Of a stretch of DNA of 32,024 nucleotides, positions 1 through 8,103 are shown one piece after another. Position 1 is the stretch's first letter. Every line of letters begins with the position of its first letter. The notes under the pieces were generated by a model. It did not search any database. It was not told the origin of the DNA and saw only the letters and a list, made by a program, of their open reading frames with translations. The translations under genes and the position numbers were made by a program. The stretch comes from Thiogranum sp. (GTDB lineage: Bacteria; Pseudomonadota; Gammaproteobacteria; DSM-19610): positions 1 through 32,024 of the forward strand of contig JASBST010000024.1 of the NCBI GenBank assembly GCA_030148775.1, in the 5' to 3' direction.

Positions 1-93
1 AAAGAGTCAAGTATTATTATCATTACAACTGTTGATGAAACGGAGACGCACACTTGGCAAGGTGTTGCGCCTGGGAGTCAAATGAGGCGAATC

Positions 94-534
94 ATGAAAT
101 TATCAACCAAAGGTCGTCATGCCATCACCGCGATGATGGAATTGGCGTTACGTCATAGCAAGGGTCCCGTTACCCTGGCCGATATCTCTGTTGAACAGTC
201 GATTTCGGTGTCTTATCTCGAACAACGGTTCGCGCGGCTGCGCAATCACGGTCTGGTGACCGGCATGCGGGGGCCCGGAGGCGGTTACTGCTTGCGCCGC
301 CCCGCCACGGAAATCACCATTGCCGAGATTCTCAGCGCTGTCGACGATGCCATGCCGGCTCGACGCGAACGCATCCCGGGCGAGGAATGGCCGCAGAGTG
401 TCGTCATGTGGAACCAGCTGAGTTCGCGCATTTACGACTATCTGAACGGACTGACATTGGCCGAAGCGGTCAGTCAGAACGGCGGTGATCAGGGCGATGG
501 CTTCGGATCCGGCATTCAGCAGAGCGCTGCCTGA
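94..534 (+). CDS. Rrf2/IscR-family transcriptional regulator lacking Fe-S ligand cysteines
   Basis: The product is a DNA-binding regulator of the Rrf2 family, closest to IscR. It opens MKLSTKGRHAIT and has a winged helix at about residues 28-66 (LADISVEQ, SYLEQRFARLR, RGPGGGY). The region that should hold the three [2Fe-2S] cysteines (C92, C98 and C104 in E. coli IscR) reads PARRERIPGEEWPQSVV and has none. The only Cys is at about residue 66, next to the wing. Cluster-dependent switching is therefore unlikely, and I infer an apo-type regulator. Start 94 aligns with family N-termini. ATG 82, with GGGAG at 73-77, is an alternative that adds four residues. iscU follows after about 45 bases, so co-transcription is likely. 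No iscS lies between them. Confidence 0.85.
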   Translation: MKLSTKGRHAITAMMELALRHSKGPVTLADISVEQSISVSYLEQRFARLRNHGLVTGMRGPGGGYCLRRPATEITIAEILSAVDDAMPARRERIPGEEWPQSVVMWNQLSSRIYDYLNGLTLAEAVSQNGGDQGDGFGSGIQQSAA

Positions 535-578
535 ACACCCATTCGGTCTGAACGTTACACTTCTGGAGATAGCAGGTA

Positions 579-980
579 ATGGCATACAGTGACAAGGTTT
601 TGGATCACTACGAAAATCCGCGCAACGTCGGCTCGTTCGACAAGGCCGACACCAGCGTGGGCACCGGAATGGTCGGCGCGCCCGCGTGCGGCGACGTAAT
701 GAAGCTGCAAATCAAGGTCAATGAAAGCGGCGTGATCGAAGACGCCCGTTTCAAGACCTACGGCTGCGGATCGGCGATTGCCTCCAGCTCTCTGCTGACC
801 GAGTGGGTCAAGGGCAAGACGCTGGCGGAAGCCAGCCAAATCAAAAACAGCCAGATTGCCGAGGAATTGGCGCTGCCGCCGGTGAAGGTACACTGTTCGG
901 TCCTGGCCGAGGACGCCATCAAGGCCGCCATCTCCGACTTCCAGCAGAAAAGCGAACAAAAGCGGGAAGAAGTGGCCTGA
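579..980 (+). CDS. iscU: Iron-sulfur cluster assembly scaffold protein IscU
   Basis: IscU is the scaffold on which IscS-derived sulfur and iron are assembled into [2Fe-2S] clusters before HscA/HscB-driven transfer. The 133-residue protein keeps every key position at E. coli numbering: Cys37, Asp39, Cys63 and Cys106, plus the HscA-recognition motif LPPVK at 99-103. A GGAGAT ribosome site lies upstream of ATG 579. A charged C-terminal tail (EQKREEVA) is a few residues longer than usual. The genes iscS, iscA, hscBA and fdx are absent on both sides. The gene is followed directly by a strong hairpin, so this is a two-gene iscR-like/iscU unit, and the sulfur donor must be encoded elsewhere. Confidence 0.95.
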   Translation: MAYSDKVLDHYENPRNVGSFDKADTSVGTGMVGAPACGDVMKLQIKVNESGVIEDARFKTYGCGSAIASSSLLTEWVKGKTLAEASQIKNSQIAEELALPPVKVHCSVLAEDAIKAAISDFQQKSEQKREEVA

Positions 981-1001
981 TTTCGGTTTCAAGCAACCTA
1001 C

Positions 1002-1039
1002 AACGCATAAAGCCACCGTTTTCGGTGGCTTTATGCGTT
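1002..1039 (+). terminator. Perfect 17-bp hairpin after iscU, likely terminator
   Basis: Arms at 1002-1018 and 1023-1039 are exact reverse complements around a TTTT loop. The core is AAAGCCACCG / CGGTGGCTTT. It begins 21 bases after the iscU stop. The T-run lies inside the 3' arm, as in many compact bidirectional Rho-independent terminators. Confidence 0.8.
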
Positions 1040-1061
1040 ACGGCTGACGCGGAATAGTCGT

Positions 1062-1895
1062 ATGGCAGACGCAGACCAGGTACTCGAGCTGTTTCCCCGG
1101 TCGGGACAACGGCGCCGCCTGAAAAATCTCTATCTGGATCAGATGGCCGACCTGCCCAAGGACGGTCTACCTTTTATATATAGCAACTATATCGCCAGTC
1201 TGGACGGCCGCATCGCCCTGCCCGCCGAGGATCGCCACAGCCATCAGGTGCCGCCGGCGATCGCCAATGATCGCGATTGGCGGCTGTTTCAGGAGTTGGC
1301 CGCTCAGGCGGACCTGCTGATCACCAGCGGACGTTATTTCCGCCAGGCCGCGGATGCCGAAACCCAATCCGAACTACCGGTCGGACAGGCACGCGATTTC
1401 GACGATTTACGCGCCTGGCGCCTCGCCCAGGGACTGAAGCCGCAACCGGATATCGCGGTGTTCAGCGCCAGCCTGGATATTCCCTTGGAAACCCTGGAGC
1501 ACTACCGCGGCCGACAACTGCTGCTGATTACCGGCAAACAAGCCGACCGCGACAAGATCGCCGAACTGACGGGCGCGGGACAGATGCAGTTGATCCAGTG
1601 CGGCGACGGCTGCGGTGTAGACGCCACCGACCTGAAACAACAGCTGCGGCGCTACGCTTACCGCCGTGTCTACGCGATTGCCGGGCCCTCGGTTTTGCAC
1701 ACGCTGGCAAGCGGCAACGCGTTGGACCGGCTTTACCACACTACGGCTCACTGCCTCCTTGGCGGCAAGACGTTCGATACCTTCGTCTGGGGCGAGCAGC
1801 TGCAACCGGCTTTTGCCCTGCCGCTGCGGGCCATGTATCTCGATACCGAGGCGCCGCCCGGCTGCGGCCAGACGATGGCGGTCTACGGCCGCTAG
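1062..1895 (+). CDS. RibD C-terminal-type (pyrimidine reductase/DHFR-like) family protein
   Basis: The 277-residue protein is related to the NADPH-dependent reductase half of RibD, which reduces the ribosylamino side chain in riboflavin synthesis. Visible family motifs are SNYIASLDGRIAL at about residues 40-52, a nucleotide-binding stretch around LLITSGRYFRQ, and a C-terminal AGPSVLHTLASGNALDRLY segment followed by GGKTFDTF. There is no deaminase domain (no HAE or PCxxC zinc site), so it is a stand-alone reductase-like protein rather than full RibD. The exact substrate is unknown. It starts 22 bases after the iscU hairpin, so it probably has its own promoter or relies on readthrough. No strong Shine-Dalgarno site is visible. 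Confidence 0.75.
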   Translation: MADADQVLELFPRSGQRRRLKNLYLDQMADLPKDGLPFIYSNYIASLDGRIALPAEDRHSHQVPPAIANDRDWRLFQELAAQADLLITSGRYFRQAADAETQSELPVGQARDFDDLRAWRLAQGLKPQPDIAVFSASLDIPLETLEHYRGRQLLLITGKQADRDKIAELTGAGQMQLIQCGDGCGVDATDLKQQLRRYAYRRVYAIAGPSVLHTLASGNALDRLYHTTAHCLLGGKTFDTFVWGEQLQPAFALPLRAMYLDTEAPPGCGQTMAVYGR

Positions 1896-1971
1896 GTCGG
1901 GATGATAGCCGGACCGGCCAGGGTGATCCCACGCGATTGTGTTAGCATGCCCCGGAGCCGAGGGAGAAACC

Positions 1972-2520
1972 GTGAAATTCTGTAGTACCTGCGGCGCCAG
2001 CGTCAGCCTGCGCATACCGGATGGTGACAACCGCGAGCGTTTCGTCTGCACGCAGTGCCGCACCATTCATTATCAGAATCCAAAAATCGTCGCCGGCAGC
2101 ATCCCGGAATGGGAAGGACGCATCCTGCTCTGCCGGCGCGCCATCGAACCCCGCTATGGACGCTGGACCCTCCCCGCCGGTTTCATGGAGAACCACGAAA
2201 CCACCGAGCAGGCGGCGGTGCGCGAAACACGGGAGGAAGCCGGCGCGGATATCCGCATCACCAGCCTGTACAGCGTCTTCAGCATCCCGCACATCAGCCA
2301 GGTATACATGCTCTTTCGAGCCGAGTTGCTCGACGGCGTCTTCTCCGCCGGGGAGGAGAGCCTGGAGTGCGCGCTGTTCGACGCACGCACACTGCCGTGG
2401 GAGCAACTGGCATTTCCGGTGGTTGGCGAAACGCTCAAGCGCTATTTCAGCGATAAAGCGCAAAACAACGGATTTCCCCTACAGCGCGGAGAAATTCTCA
2501 AACATCCCCGGCGCGACTAG
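1972..2520 (+). CDS. Nudix hydrolase with N-terminal zinc ribbon
   Basis: Nudix hydrolases cleave nucleoside diphosphates linked to another moiety, such as ADP-ribose, NADH or FAD. Residues 4-29 form a zinc ribbon (C4-x2-C7 and C26-x2-C29). The Nudix box is complete: G70, E76, then R84-E85 and E88-E89 with G91. The protein is 182 residues. I chose the GTG at 1972 because AGGGAGA at 1961-1967 sits at ideal spacing and because the protein then opens with the zinc ribbon (MKFCSTCG). An upstream GTG at 1939 would add 11 residues. The zinc-ribbon arrangement recalls NudC-like enzymes, but the protein is shorter than NudC. The substrate cannot be assigned. Confidence 0.88.
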   Translation: MKFCSTCGASVSLRIPDGDNRERFVCTQCRTIHYQNPKIVAGSIPEWEGRILLCRRAIEPRYGRWTLPAGFMENHETTEQAAVRETREEAGADIRITSLYSVFSIPHISQVYMLFRAELLDGVFSAGEESLECALFDARTLPWEQLAFPVVGETLKRYFSDKAQNNGFPLQRGEILKHPRRD

Positions 2521-2537
2521 CGGTCGGGGTATGTCTC

Positions 2538-2885
2538 TCAGGCAACCGCCCTGCGCGCCGCTCGCCGTGACTCGGCGACCGGTGCGTCGATGAGCCAGTC
2601 CCTCAGCCTGCGCCGCTGTGCGCCGCTGACCACGTCGAACATCAGGCCGGCCCCCGCGGCATCGAAATGAACCACCACCGCCGGCAGGCGCATGGCCGCA
2701 TGGCGCCGACCGTCGTAGATTTCGACTTCGACATACTCGTTTTTGTGCCAATCGCGCCCGGCGGTTTCGATATACAGCCCCCCCAGCCCCAGATTTCTAC
2801 AGGTGCCGCCCTGGATCGGCACGCCATGTTTGTATAAAAGCAACTGAAAACCCAGCTGCTTACGAACACTGCATCGGTGTTCCAT
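2538..2885 (-). CDS. PilZ domain protein (candidate c-di-GMP receptor)
   Basis: PilZ domains bind the second messenger c-di-GMP through an RxxxR motif and a (D/N)xSxxG motif. Here R4-C-S-V-R8 lies at the extreme N-terminus. The second motif reads N31-L-G-L-G-G36, so the usual Ser is replaced by Gly. The rest is a compact beta-barrel-like sequence of about 115 residues ending in a basic tail (ESRRAARRAVA). It is a stand-alone adaptor with no attached output domain. It faces the Nudix gene with 17 bases between the stops. Its partner is unknown. A degenerate-GGDEF regulator lies elsewhere in the window, but no direct link is visible. Confidence 0.82.
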   Translation of the reverse strand: MEHRCSVRKQLGFQLLLYKHGVPIQGGTCRNLGLGGLYIETAGRDWHKNEYVEVEIYDGRRHAAMRLPAVVVHFDAAGAGLMFDVVSGAQRRRLRDWLIDAPVAESRRAARRAVA

Positions 2886-3095
2886 TTATCCTCTCCCCAG
2901 CTAAGCGCAGTCCGCGCAGCAAACCTTCCGAAGCGCTATATCGCCTGACCCTGCAGATACTTTACCGCCGCCGGCGCGCACTGTTGTGAGCTGGATCAAG
3001 ATTCCGCCCGATAGTTGTAAGCCCTTGACTGACAGCGTACGAATCTGCAGTCTGTGCGCCGGCGACCGCGACCCGGGTACCAGCGCGTGCAGACT

Positions 3096-4052
3096 ATGCA
3101 AAACGGCGTATTTCTCGATCTCGAAAGCATCCACCCGCAGGATCTCGACCTGACTGAGTTACGCGACAGTCTGGTGAACTGGACGTTCCACGACAGCAGC
3201 CATAGCGACCAGGTTGGCGCGCGTATCGCCACCGCACAGGTGGTGGTGACCAACAAAGTCCCATTGAACGCCGATCACCTGCGCGCGGCCGGGCGACTGC
3301 GTCTGATCTGTCTGGCCGCCACCGGTGCCGACCGGATCGATGTACAAGCCGCCCGCGACGCCGGCGTCAGCGTTCGCAACGCCCGCGACTACGCCACGGC
3401 GTCGGTCGCCGAAGCGGTGTTCGCACTGCTATTGACGCTGCTGCGCCAGCTCGACGCCTACCGCCGTCAGGTCTCGCTGGGGCACTGGTCCGAGAGTCCG
3501 CATTTCTGTCTGTTCGACGCACCGATCGAGGAACTCAACGGCAAGGTGATGGGCATCGTCGGTTACGGCGTTCTCGGCCGCGCGGTCGCCGAACGGGCGA
3601 AAGCGTTCGGCATGCGGGTACTGGTCGCGCAATCGTTACACAACGCCGGCCACGACAATGCTCGTGTGCCGCTATCCGATCTGCTGCGCCTTGCGGATGT
3701 CGTCAGCCTCCACTGTCCGCTTTCGCGCCTGACAGCGGGCCTGATCGGGGCGCGTGAATTGGCCCTGATGAAGCGCGGGGCGATCCTGATCAACACGGCG
3801 CGTGGCGGTATCGTCGACGAACGGGCTCTGGTCGGTGCGCTGAAGGCCGGCACCATCGCCGGCGCCGGCATCGATGTGGTCGCGCAGGAGCCCCCGGCGG
3901 CAGACAACCCCCTGCTCAGGTTCGTGTCGCCGCGCCTGATTTTGACACCCCACATCGCCTGGGCCAGTCGCAGCGCGCGCCAACGACTGGTGGGCGAGAT
4001 AGTCGCCAACATCCGCGCCTTTCAGCGCGGTGAAACACGCAACGAGCTATAG
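3096..4052 (+). CDS. D-2-hydroxyacid dehydrogenase (glycerate dehydrogenase-like)
   Basis: This is an NAD(P)-dependent oxidoreductase of the D-isomer-specific 2-hydroxyacid dehydrogenase family, 318 residues from ATG 3096. The Rossmann motif is GIVGYGVLGRAVAERA. The catalytic triad is visible as Arg in INTARGGIVDE, Glu in GIDVVAQEPP and His in LTPHIAW. The N-terminal segment (GVFLDLESIHP) resembles the glycerate/hydroxypyruvate reductase group, but substrate choice among hydroxypyruvate, glyoxylate and other 2-oxoacids cannot be read from sequence. An in-frame upstream start at 3054 adds 14 arginine-rich residues unlike family N-termini, so I rejected it. The gene converges on the RRM gene with 28 bases between stops. 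Confidence 0.9.
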   Translation: MQNGVFLDLESIHPQDLDLTELRDSLVNWTFHDSSHSDQVGARIATAQVVVTNKVPLNADHLRAAGRLRLICLAATGADRIDVQAARDAGVSVRNARDYATASVAEAVFALLLTLLRQLDAYRRQVSLGHWSESPHFCLFDAPIEELNGKVMGIVGYGVLGRAVAERAKAFGMRVLVAQSLHNAGHDNARVPLSDLLRLADVVSLHCPLSRLTAGLIGARELALMKRGAILINTARGGIVDERALVGALKAGTIAGAGIDVVAQEPPAADNPLLRFVSPRLILTPHIAWASRSARQRLVGEIVANIRAFQRGETRNEL

Positions 4053-4080
4053 CCTGTCGGTAGCGTCGTGAGACGACCGG

Positions 4081-4350
4081 CTAACGCGGTCTGCGCATCC
4101 GCCAGACGCCCCGCGGCTTAGCCAGATTCACCTTGAGGTTACGGCCTTCGAACTCGATGCCGTCGGTGACGCTGATTGCATACTCGGCGCTGTCGTCGTC
4201 CATTTCGACGAACGCGAAACCCCTTGGCTTCCCCGTATACCGATCATTGATTAACTTGACGGAAAACACATCTCCGTGACGGGAGAATAAGTCGCGTAGT
4301 TGATCGGGCGTTGTTTCAAAAGCAATATTACCTACATAGATCGACTTCAT
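4081..4350 (-). CDS. Small RNA-binding protein with a single RRM domain
   Basis: The 89-residue protein is essentially one RNA recognition motif. RNP2 is IYVGNI at residues 4-9 and RNP1 is KPRGFAFVEM at 41-50, followed by GIEFEGRNLKVNLAKPR and a short Arg-rich tail. Such glycine-poor bacterial RRM proteins are single-stranded RNA binders, often cold- or stress-linked in cyanobacteria and proteobacteria. The start at 4350 is fixed by a strong AGGAGGTT site at 4361-4368 on the minus strand. An upstream in-frame start at 4422 would add residues with no RRM similarity. The target RNA is unknown. Confidence 0.9.
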   Translation of the reverse strand: MKSIYVGNIAFETTPDQLRDLFSRHGDVFSVKLINDRYTGKPRGFAFVEMDDDSAEYAISVTDGIEFEGRNLKVNLAKPRGVWRMRRPR

Positions 4351-4582
4351 TGTTATTGCCAACCTCCTGGTCGGTATCCGACACCGGAAAACAAACAAAG
4401 ATTCCGCGCGGAAGGAACGCATCCTGAGCGAACAGCCTTCCCCGGACTGTGCCGCGCAGGGCCCGCGTAGTTGGATTCTTACCCGTCCCGGGAAGGAACT
4501 TCGCCACGCAGGCGAAAAAAGTATAGACCAGTAAATCCGACCGTGAAGTGGCCCACGCTGTTCAGCTGCCGTCTATCCCCGT

Positions 4583-4588
4583 TATACT
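4583..4588 (+). promoter_or_regulatory. Candidate -10 box upstream of the YhcB-like gene
   Basis: TATACT lies 27 bases before ATG 4616. A matching -35 is poor (TTCAGC at 4561-4566, 16-base spacer), so this is a tentative promoter. Confidence 0.3.
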
Positions 4589-4615
4589 GCCGGCAACACA
4601 GATCGGATGACCTGA

Positions 4616-5134
4616 ATGAACAGCATTTGGATAGGGGCCGCGGGCCTGACGGGATTATTGTTTGGCGTGGCATTGGGAATGCTGTTCACCAGTCGTTTGC
4701 GTGGCGGCGGCCGCAAGGCTAAGGCGCTGGAGGCGGAACTCGCGCAACTGGAACAGCGCTTCAAGGACTATCGCCAGCAAGTCACTCAGCACTTTCTGAC
4801 GACTTCTGAACTGGTGCAAAAAATGTCCGACAGTTACCGCGATGTCTACGAACATCTGGCAGGCGGGTCGCAAACACTCTGTCAGACAAAACTCGACAAA
4901 CCCGGGGAACCGCCACCCGACACGCAGCAATTGCCGGAATCGGAACGGGTGGACACCGAGGCGTCCGATGAAACCCGCGCCTCGAAGAGCCCGCAGCCGG
5001 CGGCCGCCGACCTGAACGCCGACGAGGGGCTGGGCGACGCGCCACGGGTGCCGGAACTGGATATCCACGAGCCGGTCCCGAAAGCCGGTCCGGGCACGCC
5101 GGCCTCCGCCTCTCCTCGCAAAAACGATCTTTAA
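4616..5134 (+). CDS. YhcB/ZapG-like DUF1043 inner-membrane protein
   Basis: The 172-residue protein has an N-terminal membrane helix (about residues 4-25, rich in Gly, Leu and Ala). A coiled coil follows at about 35-60 (ALEAELAQLEQRFKDYRQQV), then the characteristic TQHFLTTSELVQKMSDSYRDVYEHLAGG block of DUF1043 proteins. E. coli YhcB (ZapG) is a cell-envelope and division-linked protein. The last 80 residues are acidic, proline-rich and low in complexity, and are probably disordered. The gene lies about 60 bases before typA with a separate promoter-like element between them. Confidence 0.88.
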   Translation: MNSIWIGAAGLTGLLFGVALGMLFTSRLRGGGRKAKALEAELAQLEQRFKDYRQQVTQHFLTTSELVQKMSDSYRDVYEHLAGGSQTLCQTKLDKPGEPPPDTQQLPESERVDTEASDETRASKSPQPAAADLNADEGLGDAPRVPELDIHEPVPKAGPGTPASASPRKNDL

Positions 5135-5159
5135 TTATCCGTCGGCGGAACCTTTCAGG

Positions 5160-5165
5160 TATAAT
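5160..5165 (+). promoter_or_regulatory. Candidate -10 box of typA
   Basis: A consensus TATAAT lies 29 bases ahead of the GTG start of typA, in the short gap after the YhcB-like gene. No good -35 hexamer is present at 16-18 bases upstream. Confidence 0.4.
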
Positions 5166-5194
5166 CCGCGCTCTTTTACCTGCGGGAACCGGCC

Positions 5195-7009
5195 GTGATT
5201 GAACGTCTGCGCAATATCGCCATAATCGCCCACGTCGATCATGGAAAAACCACCCTCGTCGACCAGCTTTTGTCCCAATCCGGCACCCTCGGCCAACGTG
5301 GCGCCGCGCCCGAACGGGTGATGGATTCGAACGATCTGGAACGCGAGCGCGGTATTACCATTTTGTCGAAAAATACCGCGATAAAGTGGCGCGATTTCCG
5401 CATCAATATCGTTGACACGCCGGGGCACGCCGACTTCGGCGGTGAAGTGGAGCGCGTGCTATCGATGGTCGATTCGGTCTTGCTGTTGGTGGATGCGGTC
5501 GAAGGCCCCATGCCGCAGACCCGTTTCGTCACCCAGAAGGCACTGGCGCGCGGCCTGCATCCGATCGTCGTCATCAATAAAGTCGACCGGCCCGGCGCGC
5601 GCCCCGATTGGGTACTCGACCAGACCTTCGATCTGTTTGATCGGCTGGGGGCCTCCGATACCCAGCTCGACTTCCCGGTGGTGTACGCCTCCGGTCTGCA
5701 GGGTTTCGCCAGCACTGACGTGGACAGCCACGACGGCGATATGACGCCGCTGTTCGAAATGATTGTCGACAAGGTTCCGGCACCCGACGTCGACCTCGAA
5801 GGCAGCTTCCAGATGCAGGTCAGCTCTCTGGATTACAACAGTTACGTCGGCGTGATCGGTATCGGGCGTATCAGTCGGGGCCGCATCAGATCCAACTCGC
5901 AAGTCACCATCGTCGATCGCCATGGGCGCCAGCGTAACGGACGCATTTTGCAGTTGTTTGGTTTTCTTGGGCTGGAACGCGTGGAGACCGGCGAAGCGCA
6001 GGCCGGTGACATCATCGCCTTCACCGGTATCGACGGTCTGGGTATTTCCGACACGCTGTGCCTGCCGGGCAAGGTGGAGGCGCTGCCGCCGCTGACTGTA
6101 GACGAACCTACGGTCAGCATGACTTTCCAGGTCAACAATTCCCCGTTCGCCGGACGCGAGGGCAAGTTCGTCACCTCACGCCAGATCCGCGAACGGCTGG
6201 AACGCGAGCTGGTGCACAACGTCGCGCTGCGCGTGGCCAACACCGACGATCCCGACAAATTCAAAGTCTCGGGGCGGGGCGAGCTGCATCTGTCGATCCT
6301 GATCGAAAACATGCGCCGCGAAGGCTACGAACTGGGTGTATCGCGTCCCGAAGTCATCTACCGCGAAATCGACGGTCAGTTGCACGAGCCGTACGAGCAG
6401 CTCACCGTGGACGTGGAGGACCAGCACCAGGGTGCGGTGATGGAAAAGCTGGGCGAACGCGGCGCCGATCTGCAGAACATGATTCCCGACGGTAGCGGCC
6501 GGGTGCGCATGGACTTCATTATTCCCTCACGCGGGCTGATCGGTTTTCGCACCGAGTTTCTCACCGCCACTCAGGGCAGCGGCCTGCTGTATAACGTCTT
6601 CGACCACTATGCCCCCGTCCGCAAGGGCGATTTCGGCAAACGTGTCAACGGCGTGCTGATCGCCAACGGCGCCGGCAAGGCGTTGGCCTATGCGCTGTTC
6701 AACCTGCAGGAACGGGGTCGGTTGTTCATCGACCCGGGCCAGGCGGTCTACGAGGGAATGGTGATCGGCATTCATTCGCGCGGCAACGACCTGGTGGTCA
6801 ATCCCCTGAAAGCGAAGCAACTGACCAATATCCGCGCCGCAGGCAGCGACGAGAATATTCTTCTCACCCCGCCGATCCGTATGTCTCTGGAGCAGGCGCT
6901 GGAATTCATCGACGACGACGAACTGGTCGAGGTCACTCCGCAGAGCATCCGCCTGCGCAAAAAACTGCTGCTGGAGCACGAACGCAAACGCGCCGCCCGC
7001 GCCAGTTGA
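5195..7009 (+). CDS. typA: Ribosome-associated translational GTPase TypA/BipA
   Basis: TypA/BipA is an EF-G-like GTPase that binds the ribosome and supports 50S assembly and growth under stress or cold. The 604-residue length is typical. G-domain motifs are present: AHVDHGKTT at residues 12-20 (G1), RGITI (G2), DTPGHADFGGEV (G3) and NKVDRP (G4). EF-G domain III/V-like regions and the BipA-specific C-terminal domain follow (IPSRGLIGFRTEFLT, NDLVVNPLKAKQLTNIRA). The GTG start is supported by the family N-terminus (IERLRNIAIIAHVDHGKTT), which leaves no room for another start. No lesions were seen. Confidence 0.97.
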   Translation: MIERLRNIAIIAHVDHGKTTLVDQLLSQSGTLGQRGAAPERVMDSNDLERERGITILSKNTAIKWRDFRINIVDTPGHADFGGEVERVLSMVDSVLLLVDAVEGPMPQTRFVTQKALARGLHPIVVINKVDRPGARPDWVLDQTFDLFDRLGASDTQLDFPVVYASGLQGFASTDVDSHDGDMTPLFEMIVDKVPAPDVDLEGSFQMQVSSLDYNSYVGVIGIGRISRGRIRSNSQVTIVDRHGRQRNGRILQLFGFLGLERVETGEAQAGDIIAFTGIDGLGISDTLCLPGKVEALPPLTVDEPTVSMTFQVNNSPFAGREGKFVTSRQIRERLERELVHNVALRVANTDDPDKFKVSGRGELHLSILIENMRREGYELGVSRPEVIYREIDGQLHEPYEQLTVDVEDQHQGAVMEKLGERGADLQNMIPDGSGRVRMDFIIPSRGLIGFRTEFLTATQGSGLLYNVFDHYAPVRKGDFGKRVNGVLIANGAGKALAYALFNLQERGRLFIDPGQAVYEGMVIGIHSRGNDLVVNPLKAKQLTNIRAAGSDENILLTPPIRMSLEQALEFIDDDELVEVTPQSIRLRKKLLLEHERKRAARAS

Positions 7010-7034
7010 AGCCGCCGGCCGCCGCAGGCGCAAA

Positions 7035-7583
7035 CTAGTCGCGGCGGGTTTGGTCGCTGTTCCGTCCGGCCCACCAGAGCCGCAGCCGCAGCCCAACGCC
7101 GGTGGTATAACCGACCTCGACGAAACGGATGTCGCCGTTCGCGTCGAGAATAAAACTGCTGGGCACACCTTTGACGCCATAGGCCCGGGCCGTCTGCCCC
7201 TGACGGTCCAGGGCCACCGGAAAGGACAGGCCCTGCGCCCGCATCCAGCTTTGCATCTCCGAGGCGCTCATATCGTCCAGCGACACCGCCAGTACCTGAT
7301 AGTCTTGCGCCAGCGCGTCGATGCTGGACTGCTCCAGGCGGCATACCGGGCACCAGGTGGCCCAGAACTGCAACAACAGCGGTCGTCCACGATAGGCCGA
7401 CAGATCCACCGGGCGCCCGTCGTGCAGACGCAGCTCGAAGCCGGGCGCGGCGCCGACGGCCACGTCGCGGGTCTGATAGAGGTGCACGGCGAACACCACC
7501 CCCAGTAATAACGCGCCTTCGAGCAACCAGCGTTTCCAACCACGGCGCTTATTTTTGACGGCGGAAGAGATTTGCGACTTCAT
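7035..7583 (-). CDS. Membrane-anchored thioredoxin-like protein (TlpA/ScsD-type)
   Basis: The 182-residue protein has a basic N-terminus, one membrane helix at about residues 19-35 and a periplasmic thioredoxin fold. The active site is W-C78-P-V-C81, and the cis-proline loop is GVP at about 139-141. The WCPVC site and single N-terminal anchor resemble ScsD/TlpA-type thiol-disulfide oxidoreductases, which act on periplasmic cysteines in copper tolerance or cytochrome c maturation. Redox direction and partner are not readable. It converges on typA with 25 bases between stops. It is divergent from the small exported protein at 7662. Confidence 0.88.
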   Translation of the reverse strand: MKSQISSAVKNKRRGWKRWLLEGALLLGVVFAVHLYQTRDVAVGAAPGFELRLHDGRPVDLSAYRGRPLLLQFWATWCPVCRLEQSSIDALAQDYQVLAVSLDDMSASEMQSWMRAQGLSFPVALDRQGQTARAYGVKGVPSSFILDANGDIRFVEVGYTTGVGLRLRLWWAGRNSDQTRRD

Positions 7584-7661
7584 AGAAATGAGCGCGGCTT
7601 CACAGTTTCCTCAGGGAGGTCGAGCTTAGTCTATTCGCCTGGCATCCGGAAACCTGAAACC

Positions 7662-8099
7662 GTGAACTATCGCTACCTGTCGCCACTGCTGCTCTTGCTC
7701 GGATTGCCGAACGCGCACGCCGACTACGATTATGTGACCGCGCGCATTCCGCACGCCCAACAGCGCATCGCGCCGGCCGCGCTGGCCGAGTTCAACATTC
7801 TGCTGTATCGCGCCGGCAGAAGCGCCGCCGAGACGCTGTGCGAGGGCAATTGGCTCGTCGAGGGCAGGCTGGTCCACCAAAGCGGCCCGCTGCCGGTGAC
7901 CACTGCCGACGGTACCCTGGTGTGGTTCTACAGCGCCGCCCGCGAAGCCGCCCCTCTACCCTGCGCCGGAATTTCCCGGCAACAGTTTTTTCAGGAAATG
8001 CGCCGCCACCTGCCGGATTGGGTGACACTCGATTCGGCCGCCGCCGGCAAGGGCAAGGTGGCGTCGGCGGCAGCTACGACGCCCTCCCCTGCACCTTGA
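7662..8099 (+). CDS. Small exported protein of unknown function
   Basis: I do not recognise a family. From the GTG at 7662 the 145-residue product starts MNYRYLSPLLLLLGLPNAHA, a convincing Sec signal peptide with an AHA-type cleavage site. The mature part has two cysteines (in LCEGNW and PCAGIS), possibly a disulfide pair, and an Ala/Pro/Lys-rich tail. The divergent neighbour is a periplasmic thiol oxidoreductase, which fits a disulfide-containing periplasmic partner, though this is only inference. An in-frame upstream start at 7572 would bury the signal peptide and overlap the neighbour's start. Confidence 0.65.
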   Translation: MNYRYLSPLLLLLGLPNAHADYDYVTARIPHAQQRIAPAALAEFNILLYRAGRSAAETLCEGNWLVEGRLVHQSGPLPVTTADGTLVWFYSAAREAAPLPCAGISRQQFFQEMRRHLPDWVTLDSAAAGKGKVASAAATTPSPAP

Positions 8100-8103
8100 G
8101 CGT

